Shown piece by piece: positions 1 through 4,738 of a stretch of DNA of 5,341 bases; the stretch's first letter is position 1, and each line of letters begins with the position of its first letter. Origin of the DNA: an uncultured Erysipelotrichaceae bacterium (GTDB taxonomy: Bacteria > Bacillota_I > Bacilli_A > Acholeplasmatales > Anaeroplasmataceae); NCBI GenBank assembly GCA_902783745.1, contig CACZRY010000106.1:1-5341 (forward strand). The letters run 5' to 3'. Below the pieces are notes generated by a model, which searched no databases, had not been told where the DNA came from, and was given only the letters and a program-made list of their open reading frames with translations. The position numbers and the translations under genes were made by a program.

Positions 1-32
1 CCCTAAATCATCGACTTTATTATAACTGATTA

Positions 33-230
33 CTATGCTTTTACAACGTTCTTAGCTAATTGTCCTCTTTCACCGTCTTCAACGTCGAAAGTTACTTCAT
101 CGCCCTCGTTTAAAGTTCTATAACCTTCTGCTACGATTGCACTGAAGTGTACAAATACGTCTTTGCCTTCTTCAGATACGATGAAACCGTAGCCCTTATC
201 AGCATTGAACCATTTTACTTTTCCCTTCAT
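33..230 (-). CDS. csp: Cold-shock protein, CspA family (single CSD domain, 65 aa)
   Basis: Small cytoplasmic single-stranded nucleic-acid-binding protein, expected to act as an RNA chaperone that melts mRNA secondary structure. The 65-residue product is the usual length for the family and is one OB-fold cold-shock domain. Visible motifs are the opening MKGKVKWFN, the RNP1-type KGYGFI (about residues 12-17) and the RNP2-type VFVHF (25-29), which carry the RNA-stacking aromatics. The ATG at 230 is chosen because AAAGGAG (complement of 241-247) lies 10 nt upstream; a TTG at 254 would put that ribosome binding site inside the gene and add eight residues foreign to the family. Its GC content (about 43% over the stretch I counted) and use of C-ending codons contrast with the very AT-rich neighbours, as expected for a highly expressed gene. 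Stop is TAG; no terminator is visible in the 32 bases left after it. The family is certain; which paralogue (cspA/B/C/D) cannot be told. Confidence 0.97.
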   Translation of the reverse strand: MKGKVKWFNADKGYGFIVSEEGKDVFVHFSAIVAEGYRTLNEGDEVTFDVEDGERGQLAKNVVKA

Positions 231-240
231 AATTCTAAAA

Positions 241-247
241 CTCCTTT
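241..247 (-). promoter_or_regulatory. Ribosome binding site of the cold-shock gene
   Basis: On the minus strand this reads AAAGGAG, a strong Shine-Dalgarno match 10 nt before the ATG at 230. It decides the start codon in favour of 230 over the TTG at 254. Confidence 0.85.
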
Positions 248-262
248 CAAACAAACCTATAT

Positions 263-296
263 AAAGCTAAATAATTGACATAATTATTCAAACTTT
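263..296 (-). promoter_or_regulatory. Hairpin in the cold-shock mRNA leader
   Basis: In the minus-strand RNA, a nine-pair AU stem (290-282 with 276-268, including one U-G wobble) closes a 5-nt loop at 277-281. It is extended, after a small internal bulge, by four more pairs (AAAG at 296-293 with CUUU at 266-263). The predicted transcription start from the -10 at 303-308 falls at about 296, so the hairpin would form the very 5' end of the mRNA. Structured leaders are known to control translation or stability of cold-shock mRNAs in other bacteria; that role here is inferred. Confidence 0.55.
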
Positions 297-302
297 AGTA
301 AT

Positions 303-331
303 ATTATACAACGAGTTTAAAATTATAACAA
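303..331 (-). promoter_or_regulatory. Promoter of the cold-shock gene (sigma-A type)
   Basis: Read on the minus strand, the -35 is TTGTTA (331-326; 4 of 6 consensus), then a 17-nt spacer, then a perfect TATAAT (308-303). The predicted start is near 296, giving a leader of about 66 nt. A second overlapping candidate, an extended -10 TGTTATAAT (TATAAT at 327-322), lies just upstream with a poorer -35. Confidence 0.65.
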
Positions 332-334
332 CAA

Positions 335-351
335 TTTTTTTACATTTTTTT
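335..351 (-). promoter_or_regulatory. Possible UP element: two phased A7 tracts
   Basis: Two runs of seven A on the minus strand (T7 at 335-341 and 345-351 on the plus strand) are spaced 10 bp apart, one helical turn. They lie about -39 to -55 from the predicted cold-shock start, where the RNA polymerase alpha C-terminal domain binds AT-rich UP elements. In this AT-rich genome chance cannot be excluded. Confidence 0.4.
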
Positions 352-390
352 GAACATTTAACAATATTAAATCGCTTACATTGTTTTTAA

Positions 391-441
391 TTTTGCATAA
401 AGTGTTTTCATATTATCAAAAATACTAATTTTAATGCAAAA
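391..441. repeat. Interrupted inverted repeat upstream of pepT
   Basis: TTTTGCAT at 391-398 is exactly repeated in inverted form as ATGCAAAA at 434-441. Three further complementary pairs follow outside one mismatch. The spacer is 35 bp and the centre-to-centre distance 43 bp, about four helical turns. The right arm ends 8 bp before the pepT -35. It could be a paired regulator site; no regulator is identified. Confidence 0.35.
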
Positions 442-449
442 ATAATGAG

Positions 450-478
450 TTGAAGTAAATTATTGTTCGAATTATAAT
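450..478 (+). promoter_or_regulatory. Promoter of pepT (sigma-A type)
   Basis: TTGAAG (450-455; 4 of 6 consensus), a 17-bp spacer and a perfect TATAAT (473-478). The predicted start near 485 leaves a leader of only about 13 nt, beginning at the ribosome binding site. Confidence 0.65.
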
Positions 479-485
479 TGTTTTG

Positions 486-491
486 GGTGAT
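486..491 (+). promoter_or_regulatory. GGTGAT-type ribosome binding site of pepT
   Basis: GGTGAT pairs with the 5' part of the anti-Shine-Dalgarno sequence (full complement AAGGAGGTGAT). It sits 6 nt before the ATG at 498, which supports that start over the TTG at 483. Confidence 0.6.
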
Positions 492-497
492 TTTTTT

Positions 498-1706
498 ATG
501 AATAATATATTATTAGATTATTTTTTAAATTATGTAAAAATTGATACAATGTCTAGTGAAGATTCAAACACTACTCCTTCTACTATGAAGCAGTTTGATC
601 TTGCAAGAAAGCTTGTAAAAGATTTAAAGGACTTAGGATTAGAACCTAAGCTAGATGAAAAGAATTGTTATGTAACATGTGAATTAAAATCAAATTGTAA
701 TTCTAACCTAACAATTGGATTCTTTGCACATATGGATACAATACCAGGTTTTAGTGGTACAAATGTAAATCCACAAATCATAAAGAATTATGATGGTAAA
801 CCTATTAAATTAAAAGGTATAACATTAGATCCAGCTAATTTCGAATTCTTACCCAATCTTAAAGGCAAAACTTTAATTACAACAGATGGTACAACAGTTT
901 TAGGTGCTGATGATAAAGCTGGTGTATCTGAGATTATGACTATGCTTAACTATTTTATAACAAATCCAACAGTCCCTCATGTTAACATTAAAGTAGCATT
1001 CACTCCAGATGAAGAAATAGGTGGTGGATTAGCAAACTTTGATATTAAAGGTTTCAATTGTAATTATGCTTATACAGTTGATGGGGAAATATATAATGAA
1101 ATTGATTACGAAAACTTTAATGCTGCATCTTGTTCTATTGATATTAAAGGATTAGATATCCATCCAGGTAACGCAAAAGATAAAATGATTAATGCATCTT
1201 TAGTCGCATTAGAATTTGTATCTATGCTAGATCCAAAGCTTAGACCTGAGGTTACATCAGGATATGAAGGATTTAATCATTTATGTTCAATTGAAGGTGT
1301 ATGTGGTAACTCACATATGGAATACATTATTAGAAACCATGATGCTAAATTATTTTTAGAACAAAAAAATTCATTTATAGATATTGCAAATGAATTAAAT
1401 AAAAAATATGGTAAAGATACTGTTAAAGTCACAATAAAAGATCAATACAAAAACATGCGTGAATGGATTGATAAAGACCCATCTTGTGTATATAGAGCTA
1501 AAAAAGCAATTGAGGAATTAGGAATTAACGCAACATCAGAACCAATAAGAGGGGGTACTGATGGAGCTTTCTTAACAAGAAACGGTCTAAATACTCCAAA
1601 CTTAGGAACTGGTGGATACAATCCGCATGGTCCATATGAAATGGCATGTCTTGAAGAAATGGAAATGGTTGTTAAAATCTTAATAAATATTGCAAAAGAG
1701 CAATAA
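498..1706 (+). CDS. pepT: Peptidase T (tripeptide aminopeptidase, M20B family)
   Basis: Cytoplasmic di-zinc aminopeptidase that removes the N-terminal residue from tripeptides, supplying amino acids from imported or degraded peptides. From the ATG at 498 it has 402 residues, close to the roughly 408 of E. coli PepT. The metal and catalytic residues are all visible: H78 and D80 in AHMDT, D138 in LGADDKAG, the E172/E173 pair in TPDEE (general base plus ligand), D195 in TVDGE and H377 in NPHGPYE. The IHPG motif (H222) of the lid/dimerisation domain and the substrate-binding RGGTDG segment (from R351) are also present. A TTG start at 483 would add MGDFF; ATG 498 is preferred for its GGTGAT site 6 nt away. 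It has its own promoter and terminator, so it appears monocistronic, divergent from the cold-shock gene. Nothing suggests truncation or inactivation. Confidence 0.96.
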   Translation: MNNILLDYFLNYVKIDTMSSEDSNTTPSTMKQFDLARKLVKDLKDLGLEPKLDEKNCYVTCELKSNCNSNLTIGFFAHMDTIPGFSGTNVNPQIIKNYDGKPIKLKGITLDPANFEFLPNLKGKTLITTDGTTVLGADDKAGVSEIMTMLNYFITNPTVPHVNIKVAFTPDEEIGGGLANFDIKGFNCNYAYTVDGEIYNEIDYENFNAASCSIDIKGLDIHPGNAKDKMINASLVALEFVSMLDPKLRPEVTSGYEGFNHLCSIEGVCGNSHMEYIIRNHDAKLFLEQKNSFIDIANELNKKYGKDTVKVTIKDQYKNMREWIDKDPSCVYRAKKAIEELGINATSEPIRGGTDGAFLTRNGLNTPNLGTGGYNPHGPYEMACLEEMEMVVKILINIAKEQ

Positions 1707-1711
1707 TAAAG

Positions 1712-1741
1712 ATAAATGGAGGTTTCTCCATTTATTTTTTT
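1712..1741 (+). terminator. Intrinsic terminator after pepT
   Basis: A perfect 10-bp stem (ATAAATGGAG 1712-1721 with CTCCATTTAT 1726-1735), GTTT tetraloop, and T run at 1735-1741. It starts 6 nt after the pepT stop. Confidence 0.92.
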
Positions 1742-1742
1742 C

Positions 1743-1771
1743 TTTAATTTTTTTTAAAAATTATATATAAT
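1743..1771 (+). promoter_or_regulatory. Candidate promoter of the XRE regulator gene
   Basis: Perfect -10 TATAAT at 1766-1771 with a weak -35 (TTTAAT, 1743-1748) 17 bp upstream. The predicted start near 1778 leaves a leader of about 14 nt, beginning at the AAGAGG ribosome binding site (1778-1783). Confidence 0.45.
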
Positions 1772-1772
1772 T
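1759..1772. promoter_or_regulatory. Palindrome over the -10; possible autoregulatory operator
   Basis: AATTATA-TATAATT is a perfect 14-bp dyad covering the -10 of the regulator gene. A second dyad, seven-base arms around TTT (1746-1762), lies in the promoter spacer and overlaps it. XRE repressors often bind dyads at their own promoters, so autoregulation is plausible. Simple AT-rich palindromes also arise by chance. Confidence 0.35.
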
Positions 1773-1791
1773 CACTTAAGAGGCTGATATT

Positions 1792-2319
1792 ATGGCAAAC
1801 AATTTAGGAATTTTAAGAAAAGAATTTAATATGACACAAAATGATCTAGCAAATGAGCTTGAAACTTCTTCTACTAATATTGGTTATTATGAACAAGAAA
1901 AAAGAGATTTTTCAACTAAAATGCTTATTAAGCTATCTGATATGTTTAAAGCATCAATAGATTATATACTTGCGATAAGAAATGATGGCATATATATTTA
2001 TTATGATGGTGATGATATCATTGAATATAATATTAGTGAAGACTTATTAAAATATCTAAAAGAACATGATGTTATATATTATAAAAATGATTCATATAAA
2101 AGATATATAAACATAAATAAGTTACTTGGTATAGACTTAGAACAAAACCTTACAGATTTAATGAAACCAATTAAAGATTTAAATTATTTAATTGAAATGA
2201 TTCCAAATCTACCACTTAAAAGTAAGGATGACTTAAATAGACTATATACAATTTATAAAGTAGAAAAGCTTGATATTGAAAAGCTTGATACAATAAAAAA
2301 ATTATTATCTTATATGTAA
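1792..2319 (+). CDS. XRE (Cro/CI-type) HTH transcriptional regulator
   Basis: Predicted cytoplasmic DNA-binding regulator of 175 residues. The N-terminal 60 or so residues form a Cro/CI helix-turn-helix: MTQNDLANELE (14-24) as helix 2, the turn, and the recognition-helix region SSTNIGYYEQEKR (26-38), followed by the typical MLIKLSDMFKASIDYIL. The remaining 115 residues are very rich in Asp, Lys, Tyr and Ile and match no ligand-binding or LexA-type protease domain I can name; the last part looks helical and may serve dimerisation. Two tandem pentapeptides, EKLDI and EKLDT (158-167), come from a 15-base duplication. The ATG at 1792 has AAGAGG 8 nt upstream. It follows the pepT terminator and precedes the B6 kinase by 87 bp with no clear terminator, so readthrough into the kinase is possible. 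Target genes are unknown; its own promoter and the kinase region are candidates. Confidence 0.88.
   Translation: MANNLGILRKEFNMTQNDLANELETSSTNIGYYEQEKRDFSTKMLIKLSDMFKASIDYILAIRNDGIYIYYDGDDIIEYNISEDLLKYLKEHDVIYYKNDSYKRYININKLLGIDLEQNLTDLMKPIKDLNYLIEMIPNLPLKSKDDLNRLYTIYKVEKLDIEKLDTIKKLLSYM
2263..2292 (+). repeat. 15-bp tandem repeat inside the regulator gene
   Basis: GAAAAGCTTGATA begins both units (2263-2277 and 2278-2292), which differ near their 3' ends. The unit is in frame and gives EKLDI-EKLDT near the C-terminus, so the duplication lengthens the protein without breaking it. Confidence 0.75.
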
Positions 2320-2320
2320 T

Positions 2321-2360
2321 CTGGTTCTATATATTTTATTAAAACTGGTTATTTTATTAA
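2321..2360. repeat. Imperfect direct repeat upstream of the kinase gene
   Basis: CTGGTT...ATTTTATTAA occurs at 2321-2342, with CTATAT inserted after CTGGTT, and again uninterrupted at 2345-2360. The copies lie just after the regulator stop codon. They may be protein-binding sites or a local duplication. Confidence 0.5.
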
Positions 2361-2366
2361 TACCAG
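2345..2366 (+). other. Stem-loop between regulator and kinase genes
   Basis: CTGGT and ATT (2345-2349, 2351-2353) pair with AAT and ACCAG (2359-2366) around a 5-nt loop, with T2350 bulged. No T run follows, so it is not a standard terminator. The upstream CTGGT at 2321 could compete for the same ACCAG arm, giving two exclusive folds. A function as attenuator, processing site or operator is speculative. Confidence 0.4.
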
Positions 2367-2406
2367 CAAAGTGATAAACTTTAAAATATAAGGAAGGTGT
2401 AAATAT

Positions 2407-3222
2407 ATGAAAGTTTTAACTATTCAAGATATTTCTTGTTATGGACAATGCTCAACTACTGTTGCATTACCAATTTTATCTCATTATGGATTAGAAACAG
2501 CAATTCTTCCATCTGCGATACTATCAACACACACAGCTGGATTTAAAGATTTTACTGTACTAGATTTAACAGATGAAATGCCAAAGATTATAGATCATTG
2601 GTATCATGAAGGTATTAAATTTGATTGTATATATACAGGCTACATTGGAGATAAAAGACAATTTGATTATATTTTAAAATGTAAGGATTTATTATTAAAC
2701 CCTAAAGGATTATTTATTGTAGATCCTGCAATGGCAGATAATGGTAAATTATATCCTGCACTAAATACTGAAATTATATTTGGTATGAGAAAATTATGTA
2801 TGCAAGCAGACTATATTATTCCAAATATAACTGAAGGTGCATTCTTAACAGGAAATGATTATAAAGAAATCCAAGATAGTGAATACATTAATAAATTATT
2901 AAAAGATTTATTTGATTTAGGTTGTAAGAATGTAATACTTACAGGTGTACAAGAAGATGCTGATACTATTGGTGCTGTTGCATATGATGGTATTACAAGA
3001 ACATATAATATAGAAGTTAAAGAGGATAAGTCTTATCATGGTACAGGTGATATCTTCTCTTCTATTATTGTTGCAGATATAATGAATAATAAATCTATTA
3101 AAGATACTTTAAAGCATGCATGTAGATTTGTAATTGATGCAATTAGAAAAACTTCATCAGATGATACTCATTCATATGGTGTTAAATATGAAGAAGTTTT
3201 AAAAGATGAAATTAAAGACTAA
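2407..3222 (+). CDS. pdxK: Pyridoxal/pyridoxamine kinase (PfkB/ribokinase-like, COG2240 type)
   Basis: Expected to phosphorylate pyridoxal, pyridoxamine or pyridoxine with ATP in the cytoplasm, salvaging vitamin B6 to the cofactor PLP. The 271 residues match the usual length. Visible motifs are the N-terminal TIQDISCYGQCSTTVALPI of the Firmicute B6-kinase group, ILSTHTAGF (38-46), the TGYIGD segment (77-82), VDPAMADNGKLY (105-116), PNITEGAFLTG (139-149) and the anion-hole/catalytic HGTGD (211-215; D215 the likely base). The ATG at 2407 has AGGAAGGTG (2391-2399) 7 nt upstream. A weak -10 candidate (TAAAAT, 2382-2387) lacks a good -35, so transcription may come partly from the regulator promoter. 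A terminator follows directly. Exact vitamer preference is not readable; a ThiD-like hydroxymethylpyrimidine kinase activity is a less likely alternative. The symbol stands for the family, not proven orthology to E. coli pdxK or pdxY. Confidence 0.9.
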   Translation: MKVLTIQDISCYGQCSTTVALPILSHYGLETAILPSAILSTHTAGFKDFTVLDLTDEMPKIIDHWYHEGIKFDCIYTGYIGDKRQFDYILKCKDLLLNPKGLFIVDPAMADNGKLYPALNTEIIFGMRKLCMQADYIIPNITEGAFLTGNDYKEIQDSEYINKLLKDLFDLGCKNVILTGVQEDADTIGAVAYDGITRTYNIEVKEDKSYHGTGDIFSSIIVADIMNNKSIKDTLKHACRFVIDAIRKTSSDDTHSYGVKYEEVLKDEIKD

Positions 3223-3232
3223 CATATAAATG

Positions 3233-3257
3233 GACTGAATTTGATTCAGTCTTTTTT
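3233..3257 (+). terminator. Intrinsic terminator after the B6 kinase gene
   Basis: An 8-bp perfect stem (GACTGAAT 3233-3240 with ATTCAGTC 3244-3251), TTG loop, then six T (3252-3257). It begins 10 nt after the stop codon. Confidence 0.92.
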
Positions 3258-3294
3258 AAATTTTAATCTTTTTATAGCGTTTAGTCTATTTTAA

Positions 3295-3303
3295 TGTTAT
3301 AAT
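3295..3303 (+). promoter_or_regulatory. Extended -10 promoter of the GGDEF gene
   Basis: TGTTATAAT is a perfect extended -10 (TGn plus TATAAT at 3298-3303), which can work without a good -35; none is seen at 16-18 bp. The predicted start near 3310 gives a leader of about 15 nt. Confidence 0.6.
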
Positions 3304-3325
3304 TAAGTAAAGACTGGTGATGACA

Positions 3326-4708
3326 ATGAAAGAAAAGAAAAAAGCTAAAGGGGTAAAAATAGCTTTTGTATTCATTCCTACCATCATTATTATTTCGATT
3401 TCATACACTTTAATAATTATCTCTACTTTTTTAATTAATTATTATTCAGTAGAGAATTCAGATGCTTTAAATAGAACCTCACTAATATTAAGCTATGTAA
3501 ATGGACTACAAGGTTATTCAAGTAAGCAATCTGAAACAGCAACTACCTTTATATATAATCCTGTATTACCTAATGGACAATATAATATGGGTCCTATATC
3601 AGAATATATGGAAGGTAAAACTGATGAAGCTAAGAATCCTAAGAATATAATGGTATGGTTAAAAGAGCTAAATATTTCAAATGAAGATATAAATACTTTT
3701 CAAGAGGTAATAGATTGTATCGATAATATGGAAGAAGATCAAGCCCATTCTTTCTATTTATTAAATCAAGTATCTTATATTGATTTAGAAAGTATAGGTT
3801 TATTTGATGTAATTATTGAATTCCAATTATCAGAAAGTGAACTTTCAATAACTGATGATGATTACTTAAAATCACAAGCATTTAGATTAGTTCAAAGTAA
3901 AGAATACTCAGAATATAAATCATTTATATCTGATACTACAAGAAAGCTTTCAGCTAAATATACTAATGATGCAAAAGAATTACAACAAAGAAATACTAAT
4001 TCATTAAAGTTATATAGAGGATTATTATGGGGTAGCATTGCATTAATACTTCTTGCGAACGTTATATTCTTCTTTATACTTACAAAAAAACTTGTATTGC
4101 CTATTTTAAGATATGCGAAAAAGATTGATTTAAATGAAGAATTACCTGAAGAGCATGCATTATATGAAGCAAACTATTTAGCTATTAATTATAATAAGCT
4201 TTTAGAAAGACATAAAGAATTTGAAAAGGAATTAAGAAATGTTGCTGAAATTGATTCATTAACTGGTCTTCCTAATAGATATTGTTATAATGAATTCTTA
4301 AAAAATGTAGAGCCTAAAGAAATATCTACATGTGTATTATTACTAGATATTAATAATTTAAAAACTGTTAATGATACATATGGACATTCAAAGGGTGATG
4401 AATTAATAAAAAAAGCTTCAAATATCATAAAAGAAACTTTCTTAAATAATGAAGGAAAGAATTGTTATCGAATTGGTGGAGATGAATTTGTTTGTATACT
4501 TGATAATATTTTAGAAAGTGATATTGAAAATTACATCAAAATATTTGAAGAAAAACAACAAGAAAATGATATTAGTATTGCGTTAGGATATGCATATTCT
4601 GATAATGTATCAGTAATTGGATATGAAAAGCTTATTATGCTTGCTGATATGAGAATGTATGTAAATAAGAAAGAAACTAAAAAAATAGATTCTAGACCTG
4701 TTAATTAA
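3326..4708 (+). CDS. Membrane-anchored GGDEF diguanylate cyclase with extracytoplasmic sensor region
   Basis: Likely makes the second messenger c-di-GMP from two GTP in response to a signal sensed outside the membrane. In the 460-residue product a basic N-terminus (KEKKKAKGVK) precedes transmembrane helix 1 (about 11-38). A region of about 190 residues outside the membrane follows, then helix 2 (232-254), a HAMP-like linker starting LVLPILRYAKKI, a coiled signalling helix (about 285-307) and a C-terminal GGDEF domain. Catalytic residues are complete: DSLTGLPNR (310-318), D341 and N349 in LDINNLKTVND, D358 in the HSKGDEL segment, RIGGDEF (382-388), and the closing LADMRMYVNKK. The inhibitory RxxD site is absent (NEGK in its place), so product inhibition through it is not expected. 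The sensor is unassigned by eye. Start: ATG 3326 has GGTGAT at 3316-3321; ATG 3320 and GTG 3317 are possible and add two or three residues. It has its own promoter and terminator. Confidence 0.93.
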   Translation: MKEKKKAKGVKIAFVFIPTIIIISISYTLIIISTFLINYYSVENSDALNRTSLILSYVNGLQGYSSKQSETATTFIYNPVLPNGQYNMGPISEYMEGKTDEAKNPKNIMVWLKELNISNEDINTFQEVIDCIDNMEEDQAHSFYLLNQVSYIDLESIGLFDVIIEFQLSESELSITDDDYLKSQAFRLVQSKEYSEYKSFISDTTRKLSAKYTNDAKELQQRNTNSLKLYRGLLWGSIALILLANVIFFFILTKKLVLPILRYAKKIDLNEELPEEHALYEANYLAINYNKLLERHKEFEKELRNVAEIDSLTGLPNRYCYNEFLKNVEPKEISTCVLLLDINNLKTVNDTYGHSKGDELIKKASNIIKETFLNNEGKNCYRIGGDEFVCILDNILESDIENYIKIFEEKQQENDISIALGYAYSDNVSVIGYEKLIMLADMRMYVNKKETKKIDSRPVN

Positions 4709-4738
4709 AAAAGCCTGTTCATTGAACAGACTTTTTTT
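4707..4738. terminator. Bidirectional terminator between converging genes
   Basis: CTGTTC (4715-4720) pairs with GAACAG (4724-4729) around ATT. After one C-A mismatch come G4713-C4731 and A6/T6 (4707-4712 with 4732-4737). Reading right it ends the GGDEF transcript with T7 (4732-4738); reading left it ends the membrane-protein transcript with six U. The A run overlaps the TAA of the GGDEF gene, and the T run abuts the TAG (4739-4741) of the opposite gene. Confidence 0.9.

Noticed and set aside
231..254. Longer cold-shock protein from a TTG at 254 (adds MFERSFRI)
   Set aside because: The strong AAAGGAG site lies inside this extension, and family members start at MKGKVKWF.
401..426. AGTGTTTT...AAAATACT hairpin as a terminator or riboswitch
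   Set aside because: No T run on the right side, it sits upstream of the pepT promoter, and the pairing is weak and AT-rich.
483..497. TTG start for pepT
   Set aside because: It lies upstream of or at the predicted transcription start and ribosome binding site; ATG 498 fits the spacing and family length.
2320..2406. Known riboswitch (TPP or similar) ahead of the kinase
   Set aside because: The gap is too short and lacks any conserved riboswitch core I recognise.
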